From contig NZ_CP096829.1 of assembly GCF_023272795.1 (NCBI RefSeq), forward strand, positions 1,798,001-1,862,000: a DNA stretch of 64,000 bases, read 5' to 3'. Both the position numbers and the translations under genes were made by a program. Origin of the DNA: Flavobacterium humidisoli (GTDB lineage: Bacteria; Bacteroidota; Bacteroidia; Flavobacteriales; Flavobacteriaceae). Below are positions 1 to 8,325 of the stretch, piece by piece. Position 1 is the first letter of the stretch; every line of letters begins with the position of its first letter. The notes beneath the pieces were generated by a model. That model was not told the origin of the DNA, did not search any database, and was given only the letters and a program-made list of their open reading frames with translations.

Positions 1-34
1 TCCGCCACACGCTATACAAACACTTGTTTATTAA
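1..34 (+). CDS. 3' end of a GH30 glycoside hydrolase (partial)
   Basis: Only the last ten codons and the stop are inside the window. Read in the frame ending at TAA 32-34 they give PPHAIQTLVY, almost the same as the C-terminus of the next gene (IPAHAIQTVVY). The upstream gene is therefore very probably another GH30 enzyme, and the window opens inside a tandem array of paralogues. Everything else about the protein lies outside the window. Confidence 0.7.
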   Translation, partial: PPHAIQTLVY

Positions 35-54
35 TATTTTGTAGTAAAGTAATG

Positions 55-93
55 AAGAGGACTAATTTGAATCATCCTAATTAGTCTTCTCTT
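55..93 (+). terminator. hairpin between the first two GH30 genes
   Basis: Arms AAGAGGACTAATT and AATTAGTCTTCTCTT pair with a 2-nt bulge around an 11-nt loop. The trailing T-run is poor, so this may be a weak terminator or an RNA-processing/stabilising hairpin that sets the level of the downstream genes relative to the upstream one. Confidence 0.4.
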
Positions 94-125
94 GCTTTTA
101 ATTTTAAAACGATTATTTAAGCAAC

Positions 126-1577
126 ATGAAAGTTACCTCTCAAATATTTTTATCAGCCTTTGTCTTAATGCAATTAAGCTGTTTTAGCTCAAAAATAACA
201 GCTCAAAAAAACAGTAAAATAAAGGTCTATACTACTGCCGAAAACACCAATTTGAAATTGACTTTATCAAATGATTTAATTTCAAAAAACAATACTACAC
301 AACAAAAAACATCAACAGTATCTATTCGAGTAAATACTGAAAAAACAGACCAGACCTTCCTCGGAATCGGAGGAGCAATTACAGATGCAAGCGCAGAAGT
401 TTTCGCAAAATTATCGCCCAAAAAACAGCAGGAATTCCTAACTGCTTATTACGATAAAAACAAAGGTATTGGTTACACTTTGGCAAGAACAAATATTCAC
501 AGCTGTGATTTCAGCAGTGACAGCTATACTTATATTTCTGAAGGAGACAAAGAATTAAAGACTTTTAATATAAACCACGATCGCAAATATAGAATTCCAT
601 TAATTAAAAAAGCAATTGAAACAGCCGGCGGGAAACTAACCTTATTTGTCAGTCCTTGGAGTCCCCCAGCTTTCATGAAAGACAATAATGATATTTTGCA
701 CGGCGGCGTTTTATTGCCAGAATTTGCTCCAGCTTGGGCATTGTATTACACCAAATTCATAAAAGAATACGAAAAAGAAGGAATTCCAATCTGGGGCTTA
801 ACGGTTCAGAACGAGCCAATGGCGAGACAAAGTTGGGAATCTTGTATTTACACTCCAGAAGCAGAAAGAGATTTTCTTAAAAATCATCTAGGTCCAACTT
901 TAGAAAAAGAAGGGCTAGGTTCTAAAAACGTTATTATTTGGGATCATAATCGTGGGGATATGTTAACCAAAAGAGCCAATCTTGTTTTTTCAGATCCTGA
1001 AGTTTCTAAATATGCTTGGGGAATTGGATTTCACTGGTATGAAACTTGGAACGGAGGACCGCCTCAATTTGAATCTGTAGCAAAAGTTCATGAAGCATTT
1101 CCAAATAAAAATCTTCTTTTTACTGAAGGATGCATTGAGAAATTTGATGCTTCAAAATATCAGTTTTGGGGAAATGCAGAACGTTACGGAATCAATATGA
1201 TTCATGATTTTAATAATGGTACTGTAGGTTGGACAGACTGGAATATCCTTTTAGACCAGAACGGAGGGCCTAACCATGTTGGTAATTTCTGTTTTGCGCC
1301 AATCCATGCCGACACCACAAAAGATGAATTAATCTATACTCCAATGTATTATTATATTGGACATTTCTCAAAATTCATTAGACCAAATGCAAAAAGAGTA
1401 CTTGAAACCGTAAACGACAAATCGTTGTTAAGTACTTCTTTTAAAAATTCTGACGGGAAATTGATAACTATTGTAATGAATCAATCTGAAAAAGAGATTG
1501 TTTATTCTTTAGAAAATCAAAAAGAAAAAACAACAATTACAATTCCGGCACACGCTATACAGACAGTTGTATATTAA
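126..1577 (+). CDS. GH30 glycoside hydrolase, exported (glucosylceramidase-like)
   Basis: This is a secreted retaining beta-glycosidase of family GH30, 483 aa. An N-terminal signal segment ends in LSCFSS, which has a possible lipobox Cys around residue 19. The (beta/alpha)8 fold is recognisable from GIGGAITDASA near residue 78. The acid/base Glu lies in TVQNEP (E230) and the nucleophile in LFTEGC (E334), with the motif FCFAPIHAD further on. It differs from the two downstream GH30 genes, which carry TPQNEPLH and FTEQ motifs, so its substrate preference within the operon is probably different. The family includes beta-1,6-glucanases and glucosylceramidases. The neighbouring GH16, GH5 and GH3 genes favour a beta-glucan substrate. 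Substrate assignment is inference. Confidence 0.88.
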   Translation: MKVTSQIFLSAFVLMQLSCFSSKITAQKNSKIKVYTTAENTNLKLTLSNDLISKNNTTQQKTSTVSIRVNTEKTDQTFLGIGGAITDASAEVFAKLSPKKQQEFLTAYYDKNKGIGYTLARTNIHSCDFSSDSYTYISEGDKELKTFNINHDRKYRIPLIKKAIETAGGKLTLFVSPWSPPAFMKDNNDILHGGVLLPEFAPAWALYYTKFIKEYEKEGIPIWGLTVQNEPMARQSWESCIYTPEAERDFLKNHLGPTLEKEGLGSKNVIIWDHNRGDMLTKRANLVFSDPEVSKYAWGIGFHWYETWNGGPPQFESVAKVHEAFPNKNLLFTEGCIEKFDASKYQFWGNAERYGINMIHDFNNGTVGWTDWNILLDQNGGPNHVGNFCFAPIHADTTKDELIYTPMYYYIGHFSKFIRPNAKRVLETVNDKSLLSTSFKNSDGKLITIVMNQSEKEIVYSLENQKEKTTITIPAHAIQTVVY

Positions 1578-1605
1578 TTGTCAGCTAACTAAATAACCAC
1601 GAAAT

Positions 1606-3078
1606 ATGAAATTTAATTTAAAGAACACTATAAAAGTATTTTTCTTTATTACAGCCGTATTAGCTCAAGTAAAATGCTCTTCTTCAAGCGATCCGGTAGA
1701 AAATCCACCAGTAGATCCGCCAGTTGTAAACCCTCCAGTAGTAGTAACAAATGATGTTGATTTTTGGCTTACAAAAGGCAATCAAAGTGTTTTATTGGCA
1801 AAACAATCTGGAACATTAGGATTTGGTACAACAGCCAATGCTTATGCTAATATTGAAGTGAATGCTGCTCAGAAATATCAGACCATTGATGGTTTTGGAT
1901 ATACCTTGACAGGAGGAAGCGTAGATGTTATAAACCAATTAAATGCGGCTAAAAGAACTGCTCTTTTACAAGAATTATTCGGGAATGGAGAAAACTCAAT
2001 TGGAGTGAGTTATATCAGGATAAGTATCGGAGCTTCAGATTTAAATGCAACACCATTTACTTATAACGATCTTGCAGCTGGAGAAACAGATTTAAATCTA
2101 GAGAAATTCAGTTTAGAAAAAGACAAAAATCTAATTGCCATGCTGAAAGAAATCCTGGCAATTAACCCTAAAATATTAATCTTAGCAACACCTTGGTCTG
2201 CACCTATTTGGATGAAAGATGTAGCAAGTTTTAAAGGCGGAAAACTGAAAACAGAATATTATGATGTTTACGCAAAATATTTTGTGAAATACATTCAACA
2301 GATGAAAGCAGAAGGAATTACAATCGATGCTGTAACTCCTCAAAATGAACCTTTGCATGATGGGAATAACCCAAGTATGTATATGTCTGCTGCTGATCAG
2401 GGGAGCTTTATTAAAAATAGTTTAGGGCCTGCATTTAAAGCCGCAAATCTAAATGTAAAAGTTATTGCTTACGATCACAATTGCGATAATCCAAATTATC
2501 CAAAAGCAATTTTGGCAGATGCAGATGCCTTTCCTTTTGTAGACGGATCGGCTTTCCATTTATACGCAGGAGATATTAGTGCGCTAACCAATGTGTACAA
2601 TTCTTATCCTACCAAAAACGTATATTTTACAGAACAATGGACTTCTTCTGAAGGTAGTTTTGATGGTGATTTAAAATGGCATCTTAGAAATGTAATTATC
2701 GGATCAATGAGAAATTACAGTAAAAATGCTTTAGAATGGAACGTTGCCAACAATCAAAATTTTGGCCCGCACACTGATGGTGGATGTACAATGTGTAAAG
2801 GAGCTATCACGATCACCTCAGGCGATAGTTTTCAGCGTAATGTGGCGTATTACATTATTGCACATGCTTCAAAATTTGTTCCAATGGGATCTACAAGAAT
2901 CGAGAGCAATTCTGGAGGAAGCTTGCAGAATGTTGCCTTTATCACACCTTCAGGTTCTAAAGTATTGATTGTTGAAAATGATGGATCTGCAACAGAAACT
3001 TTCAATATTAAATTCAATGGAAAATGGGTAACCACTTCACTTGAAGGAGGATCTGTCGGGACTTATACTTGGAAATAA
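1606..3078 (+). CDS. GH30 glycoside hydrolase lipoprotein (endo-beta-1,6-glucanase-like)
   Basis: A 490-aa lipoprotein. The signal peptide ends at a Cys in VKCSSSS, followed by a Pro/Val-rich linker (VENPPVDPPVVNPPV) that probably tethers the enzyme at the outer membrane. The catalytic core starts near residue 90 (QTIDGFGYTLTGGS). The acid/base Glu is E248 in TPQNEPLH and the nucleophile is E343 in YFTEQW. It begins 28 bp after the previous stop codon, so the two are co-transcribed. It is a clear paralogue of the gene at 6888, with the same QNEPLH, FHLY.GDISAL and GGC.{2}CKGA motifs. By GH30 subfamily resemblance it probably cuts beta-1,6-linked glucan (for example laminarin branches). That specificity is inference. 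Confidence 0.88.
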   Translation: MKFNLKNTIKVFFFITAVLAQVKCSSSSDPVENPPVDPPVVNPPVVVTNDVDFWLTKGNQSVLLAKQSGTLGFGTTANAYANIEVNAAQKYQTIDGFGYTLTGGSVDVINQLNAAKRTALLQELFGNGENSIGVSYIRISIGASDLNATPFTYNDLAAGETDLNLEKFSLEKDKNLIAMLKEILAINPKILILATPWSAPIWMKDVASFKGGKLKTEYYDVYAKYFVKYIQQMKAEGITIDAVTPQNEPLHDGNNPSMYMSAADQGSFIKNSLGPAFKAANLNVKVIAYDHNCDNPNYPKAILADADAFPFVDGSAFHLYAGDISALTNVYNSYPTKNVYFTEQWTSSEGSFDGDLKWHLRNVIIGSMRNYSKNALEWNVANNQNFGPHTDGGCTMCKGAITITSGDSFQRNVAYYIIAHASKFVPMGSTRIESNSGGSLQNVAFITPSGSKVLIVENDGSATETFNIKFNGKWVTTSLEGGSVGTYTWK

Positions 3079-3096
3079 TTGGAAAAACTATTTTAT

Positions 3097-4839
3097 ATGA
3101 AAAAAATACTTTTAACATCGCTGCTTTTTGTTTCGATAACCTCTTTTGGACAAGGTTTTTTGCATAGAGACGGACAAAAAATAGTAGACGGAAATGGTAA
3201 AAATGTTCTTTTAAGAGGTTTAGGCCTTGGCGGTTGGATGGTGCAAGAAGGTTACATGTTAAAGACACAGCCATTTGCTAGTCCGCAATATCAGATAAAA
3301 CAAAAAATAGAAGAGGTGATTGGCGCAGAGGAAACAAAAGAATTCTACGCGGCCTATAAAGCAAACGGGATTACAAAACGAGATATCGATTCTTTGGCAA
3401 AATGGGGATTCAATTCGATTCGTCTTCCAATGCATTACAATCTCTACACACCGCCAATCGAACAGGAAAAAAATGGAGAGATCACTTGGATAGAAGAAGG
3501 TTTTACCATGACCGATAATCTACTGAAATGGTGTGCAGAGAATAAAATATATCTGATTTTGGATTTGCACGCAGCTCCAGGAGGACAAGGGAACGATGCT
3601 GCGATTTCAGATTTTGATACTACAAAACCAGCACTTTGGCAGAGCGAAGCCAATCAGAAAAAAATGATTGCTTTATGGAAGAAATTGGCTTCTCGTTACC
3701 GAGATAATCCTTGGATTGGAGCGTATGATATTATCAACGAACCCAACTGGAATTTTACAGGATCAAACAAGAATGGTTGTGACGAAAATTCAAACGGACC
3801 TTTAAGAGATTTAATGGTCGCAGTTACAAAAGCCATTCGCGAAGTCGATACCAATCATTTAATTTTTATTGAAGGAAACTGCTGGGGAAATAACTACAAC
3901 GGAATTTTTCCATTATGGGATGATAATCTGGCTTTAAGTTTTCATAAATATTGGAACTATAACGACAAAGCTTCCATCGAAAAGATGCTAGAGTACAGAG
4001 AAAAATATAATGTGCCAATCTGGATGGGAGAAAGTGGTGAAAATTCGAATGTCTGGTTTAAAGATGTCTTAACTTTAGTAGAAAGCCATAATGTTGGATG
4101 GGCATTCTGGCCAATGAAAAAAATAGACAATATTGCTGGAGTAGCTTCAGTTACAAAAATTCCAGAATATGATATTTTATTGAAATATTGGAGAGACGGC
4201 GGTCTTAAACCATCTCCAGAATTTGCAAAAAAGACTCTGATGAAAATGGCTGACAATTACAAAATGGAAAATGTAACCGTTAAGCCAGATGTTGTAGATG
4301 CCATGTTTAGACAAGTGCAGACAGACGACACAAAACCATACAAAAAGAATGCTGTTCCAGGAAAAATTGCCGCAACGCATTACGATTTAGGAACCAACGG
4401 AAAAGCCTATTCTGATACTGATTTTGTAAATTATAGAAGCGTTACCGGAAAAGACGATCAATGGAATCGCGGTAATAGTATGAGAAATGATGGAGTAGAT
4501 ATTTTACCATGTAAAGAAAAAGATTCAAACGGTTATCAAGTTTCTTTTATTGAAGATGGAGAATGGATTCAATATACGATTGATGCAAAAGAAGGAACTT
4601 ACAACGTTGCCATTCGTTATTCTAGCGAAAAAGCTGAAGGGAAATTGTACTTAGAAATTGATGGAGCAAAATCTAATGAAATTACGCTTCCTGCAACAGC
4701 TGGAGATAACAAATGGAAGACTGTAGTTTTATCTAAGGTAGCATTAAAATCGGGTTCAAATAAAGTAAAAGTTGTATTTGAAAAAGGAGGTTTTAATTTA
4801 AACTATTTTGACTTTGTTATAAACAAAAATAAAAAGTAG
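3097..4839 (+). CDS. GH5 glycosidase with C-terminal CBM6-like module
   Basis: A secreted enzyme of 580 aa. I choose ATG 3097, which opens a clean signal peptide (MKKILLTSLLFVSITSFGQ). The reading frame is open back to a TTG directly after the previous stop, but that would add six residues ahead of the signal. The GH5 core has GLGLGGWMVQEGYM, the acid/base E215 in INEPNW and the nucleophile E312 in WMGESGE. From about residue 425 a beta-rich module with FIEDGEWIQYTID and FNLNYFDFVI matches CBM6-type carbohydrate binding. The N-terminal GWMVQEG pattern resembles exo-beta-1,3-glucanase-type GH5 enzymes. Third complete gene of the glucan operon, 18 bp after the previous stop. Confidence 0.88.
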   Translation: MKKILLTSLLFVSITSFGQGFLHRDGQKIVDGNGKNVLLRGLGLGGWMVQEGYMLKTQPFASPQYQIKQKIEEVIGAEETKEFYAAYKANGITKRDIDSLAKWGFNSIRLPMHYNLYTPPIEQEKNGEITWIEEGFTMTDNLLKWCAENKIYLILDLHAAPGGQGNDAAISDFDTTKPALWQSEANQKKMIALWKKLASRYRDNPWIGAYDIINEPNWNFTGSNKNGCDENSNGPLRDLMVAVTKAIREVDTNHLIFIEGNCWGNNYNGIFPLWDDNLALSFHKYWNYNDKASIEKMLEYREKYNVPIWMGESGENSNVWFKDVLTLVESHNVGWAFWPMKKIDNIAGVASVTKIPEYDILLKYWRDGGLKPSPEFAKKTLMKMADNYKMENVTVKPDVVDAMFRQVQTDDTKPYKKNAVPGKIAATHYDLGTNGKAYSDTDFVNYRSVTGKDDQWNRGNSMRNDGVDILPCKEKDSNGYQVSFIEDGEWIQYTIDAKEGTYNVAIRYSSEKAEGKLYLEIDGAKSNEITLPATAGDNKWKTVVLSKVALKSGSNKVKVVFEKGGFNLNYFDFVINKNKK

Positions 4840-4899
4840 AAGAAATAATATTTATCTTGATATTCAATTTATTAACTAAACCATTTAAATAATAAAAAG

Positions 4900-5973
4900 A
4901 TGAAAATGATTAATCTCGCAAATAGAGCTGGAGTTCTTACTTTAATCCTGTTGTTTGTATTCCAATCTTGCAGCAGTAACAACGATACGACAGATACTCC
5001 TGTCGTTGTAGCTCCCGATAAAATTTCTGTACAAGTTGATGTAGTGGGCAAAACTGCCGAAATGCCAAATGGAGACGGAAGCGGAAAAATTAATTTAAAA
5101 ATTGATGCTCCTAATGCAAAGTCATATAAGGTAGTGGTAAACAATGAAACAAAAGAGTTTACAACTAGCAGTTTTACATATGAATTTACTCAACCAGGAA
5201 CCAAAACCTATACGATTGATGTTACAGCATTTAACGGAATAAAGTATACGAATACTTCTACAACAGTTAATATTTTCGTAGCCAGAAAATTAATCTGGTC
5301 TGACGAGTTTAATACAGATGGAGCGCCAGATAGTTCAAAATGGGGTTATGATTTAGGAACAGGAAATGGCTGGGGAAATAACGAATTGGAATATTACACC
5401 AATCGTTCTGAAAATGTAAAAATCGAAGGAGGTCTTTTGAAAATTACGGCAATCAAAGAAAATTACCAAGGAAGCCAATACACTTCTACAAGAATGCTGA
5501 CCAAAGGAAAGTTTTCTTTTAAATACGGAAGAGCAGAGATTCGTGCAAAATTACCAGCTGGTGGCGGTACTTGGCCTGCTTTCTGGTTGCTTGGAGATAA
5601 TATAGATACGGCAGGATGGCCGTTATGCGGAGAAATAGATATTTTAGAATCGGTTGGGAATAATCCAAATGTAATCCATTCTTCCTTGCATTCTCCAGGA
5701 CGCTCAGGAAATACACCAGATACCAAAACCACAACAGCTCCAAATTCGACAACTGAGTTTCATATTTATGCTGCCGAATGGAGTGCAGAAAACATCAATT
5801 TTTATGTAGATGATAATTTATTTTATAGCTACAAAAACTCTAGTACAACTCCATTTAATGACAAATTCTTTGTGATCATAAACTTTGCAATGGGAGGAAA
5901 TTTTGGAGGGGCTGTCGATCCAAACTTTCAAAGAGCAACCTACGAAATTGATTATGTAAGAGTATATAATTAA
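4900..5973 (+). CDS. GH16 beta-1,3-glucanase (laminarinase) lipoprotein
   Basis: 357 aa. The signal peptide ends in the lipobox FQSCSS. A PKD/Ig-like spacer covers about residues 40-125, followed by the GH16 domain (LIWSDEFNTDGAPD). The GH16 signature GEIDILES gives nucleophile E245, helper D247 and acid/base E250, and the conserved FWLLG and FFVIINFAMGGNFGG are present. This is the best marker that the operon targets laminarin-type beta-1,3-glucan: GH16 endo-cleavage would feed oligosaccharides to the GH30 and GH3 enzymes. It sits 60 bp after the GH5 gene and 72 bp before the next, so an internal promoter is possible. Confidence 0.92.
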   Translation: MKMINLANRAGVLTLILLFVFQSCSSNNDTTDTPVVVAPDKISVQVDVVGKTAEMPNGDGSGKINLKIDAPNAKSYKVVVNNETKEFTTSSFTYEFTQPGTKTYTIDVTAFNGIKYTNTSTTVNIFVARKLIWSDEFNTDGAPDSSKWGYDLGTGNGWGNNELEYYTNRSENVKIEGGLLKITAIKENYQGSQYTSTRMLTKGKFSFKYGRAEIRAKLPAGGGTWPAFWLLGDNIDTAGWPLCGEIDILESVGNNPNVIHSSLHSPGRSGNTPDTKTTTAPNSTTEFHIYAAEWSAENINFYVDDNLFYSYKNSSTTPFNDKFFVIINFAMGGNFGGAVDPNFQRATYEIDYVRVYN

Positions 5974-6045
5974 CATAATTTTTAAACAGATTTTTTTCTT
6001 TAAAGCCTCGTAAACACTAGCTTTACAAGATTAAAATTTTTTAAC

Positions 6046-6885
6046 ATGAAAAAGATAAACAAACTTGTTTTTGCAGTAATCCTGCTTTTAAGCGTAAACT
6101 CATTTTATGGTCAGAATTTAAAAATTATGACTTACAATATCCGTTTGGATGTTGCCTCAGATGGAGAAAATGCGTGGCCAAACCGAAAAGATTATTTTAC
6201 ATCTCAAATTGGTTTTTACAGCCCAGACGTTTTTGGAGTTCAGGAAGCAACGCCAAACCAAGTGTTAGATATTGCATCGGCTTTGCCAAATTATAGCAAA
6301 TTCGGAGTTGGAAGAGAAGAAGGAGGTTTAGGTGAAGCGTGTACGATTTATTACAAAAAAGACCGTTTTAAAGTAGAGCAATCTAATACTTTCTGGTTGT
6401 CTGAAACTCCAAATGTAGTTTCAAGAGGCTGGGATGCTGCTTGCAATAGAGTTTGTACATATGGGCTTTTTAAAGATCTAAAAACTAAAAAAATATTTTG
6501 GGTTTTCAATTTGCATTTAGATCACATGGGCGAAGAAGCGAGAGTAAAAGGCGTGCAACTTGCTCTTTCTAAAATAAAAGAATTAAACACAAAAAATTAT
6601 CCAGCTTTTTTAATGGGTGATTTCAATTCTGAACCAAACACAACGCAAATTGGAGAAATCAAAAAAGTAATGGATGATACCAAAGATGTTTCAATAGAAA
6701 AACCTTTCGGTCCTTCAGGAACTTTCAACGATTTCAAACACAATGAACCCGTAACATTATTATTAGACTACATTTTTATTTCAAAAAATAGTGGTCTAAA
6801 AGTTCAAAAACACGCAGTGTTAAGTGATTCTAAAGATTTAAAATATCCGTCAGATCATTTGCCTGTCTTAATAGAAATAGATTAA
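6046..6885 (+). CDS. exported endonuclease/exonuclease/phosphatase-fold protein
   Basis: 279 aa with a signal peptide (cleavage near SFYGQ). The metallo-hydrolase motifs of the EEP superfamily are complete: MTYNIRLD at the start, GVQEATPNQ (metal-binding Glu), NLHLDHMG, MGDFNSEPN (Asp/Asn pair) and SDHLPV (catalytic His). Members cut phosphodiesters in DNA, phosphoinositides or sphingomyelin. The exported form in Bacteroidota usually has no assigned substrate. It lies in the middle of a glucan-degradation operon with only 2 bp to the next GH30 gene, so it is co-expressed with it. A role in removing phosphate substituents or in nucleic-acid scavenging is speculation. Confidence 0.85.
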   Translation: MKKINKLVFAVILLLSVNSFYGQNLKIMTYNIRLDVASDGENAWPNRKDYFTSQIGFYSPDVFGVQEATPNQVLDIASALPNYSKFGVGREEGGLGEACTIYYKKDRFKVEQSNTFWLSETPNVVSRGWDAACNRVCTYGLFKDLKTKKIFWVFNLHLDHMGEEARVKGVQLALSKIKELNTKNYPAFLMGDFNSEPNTTQIGEIKKVMDDTKDVSIEKPFGPSGTFNDFKHNEPVTLLLDYIFISKNSGLKVQKHAVLSDSKDLKYPSDHLPVLIEID

Positions 6886-6887
6886 AA

Positions 6888-8312
6888 ATGAAAAACATCA
6901 ACAAAAAACTTCAAATCCTAGTTTTGCTGCCATTAATTGCAATGCAGTTTAACTGTGGATCTTCAACAAATGCTGTAAAAAATACTGGAAAAGTTTCTTC
7001 TTGGATTACCACAACAGATGAAACTTCAAAACTTAAAAAACAACCTGAGTTAGTTTTCACTTCAGAAACAAATTCAAATCAAACTATTGAAGTAAATCCT
7101 TCCGAGAAATTCCAAACTATTGAAGGTTTCGGATTTTCATTAACTGGAGGAAGTGCGCAAGCCATTAAAAAACTAGACAAATCAAAAAGAGAAGCTTTGC
7201 TTCAGGAATTGTTTTCTAGAAAAGAAGATGCCATTGGTTTGAGTTATTTAAGAATAAGTATTGGTGCATCAGATTTGAATGAAAAAGTTTTTTCGTATGA
7301 TGATATGCCAGAAGGCCAAACCGATTTAAAATTGGAACATTTCAATCTTGGTCCAGATTTAGACGATGTAATTCCGGTCTTAAAAGAAATTTTAGCCATA
7401 AATCCTAAAATAAAAATAATGGGTTCTCCGTGGTCGCCTCCAGTTTGGATGAAAGATAACGGAAGTTCAAAAGGCGGTAGTTTGCAGCCAAAATACTATC
7501 AAGTTTATGCAGAATATTTTGTGAAATATATTCAAGCAATGAAATCGCACGGAATTGTAATTGATGCGATTACGCCTCAAAATGAACCTTTACACCCAGG
7601 AAACAACCCAAGTTTGTTAATGTTGGCAGAACAGCAAGCAGATTTTGTTGGGAATAATTTGGGGCCCGCTTTCGCGAGAGCAGGAATCAAAACCAAAATT
7701 ATTGTTTACGATCACAACTGTAATAAACCAGAATATCCTTTGACGATTTTAAGAGATCCAAAAGCAAATCCGTTTGTAGCAGGATCAGCTTTTCACTTGT
7801 ACGAAGGAGATATTAGTGCTTTATCAACTGTTCATAATGAATTTCCAAATAAGGATTTGTATTTTACAGAACAATATACAGGGAGCGGAACTAATTTCGA
7901 AACCGACTTGAAATGGAGTGTAAAAAATGTAGTAATCGGATCAATGAGAAACTGGAGTAAAAATGCACTTTCATGGGGATTAGCAAATGATGAGTTTTAC
8001 AAACCTTTTACGCCAGGAGGATGTTCAACTTGTAAAGGAGCTTTGATGATTGACCAAAATCAAAATATCAAAAGAGAAGTTGGATATTATATTATCGGAC
8101 ATGCTTCTAAATTTGTTCCGGAAGGTTCAGTAAGAATTGGAAGTAATATTGCAGGAGATTTATACAATGTTGCTTTCAAAACTCCATCAGGACAAACCGT
8201 TTTAATTGTAGAAAATGACGGAGCTTCGGCAGCAACATTTAATATCAAATACAACCAAAAACAAACCACAACCACTCTAAACGCAGGTGCTGTAGCAACT
8301 TACGTTTGGTAA
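6888..8312 (+). CDS. GH30 glycoside hydrolase lipoprotein, paralogue of 1606
   Basis: 474 aa lipoprotein (signal ending in MQFNCGSS). GH30 core from about residue 65, acid/base E233 in TPQNEPLH, nucleophile E328 in YFTEQY. It shares long motif blocks with the 1606-3078 gene (SIGASDLN, KYFVKYIQ-type helix, NNPS, VLIVENDG near the end), so the two arose by duplication. They differ in the linker: this one lacks the proline-rich tether. Located 2 bp after the EEP gene and 13 bp before the GH3 gene. Probably a beta-1,6-glucanase or exo-acting relative; specificity not readable from sequence. Confidence 0.88.
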   Translation: MKNINKKLQILVLLPLIAMQFNCGSSTNAVKNTGKVSSWITTTDETSKLKKQPELVFTSETNSNQTIEVNPSEKFQTIEGFGFSLTGGSAQAIKKLDKSKREALLQELFSRKEDAIGLSYLRISIGASDLNEKVFSYDDMPEGQTDLKLEHFNLGPDLDDVIPVLKEILAINPKIKIMGSPWSPPVWMKDNGSSKGGSLQPKYYQVYAEYFVKYIQAMKSHGIVIDAITPQNEPLHPGNNPSLLMLAEQQADFVGNNLGPAFARAGIKTKIIVYDHNCNKPEYPLTILRDPKANPFVAGSAFHLYEGDISALSTVHNEFPNKDLYFTEQYTGSGTNFETDLKWSVKNVVIGSMRNWSKNALSWGLANDEFYKPFTPGGCSTCKGALMIDQNQNIKREVGYYIIGHASKFVPEGSVRIGSNIAGDLYNVAFKTPSGQTVLIVENDGASAATFNIKYNQKQTTTTLNAGAVATYVW

Positions 8313-8325
8313 ACAACTTAAACAT

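Noticed and set aside
3079..3096. TTG start for the GH5 gene directly after the previous stop
   Set aside because: ATG 3097 opens the signal peptide at its proper position; the six extra residues have no role.
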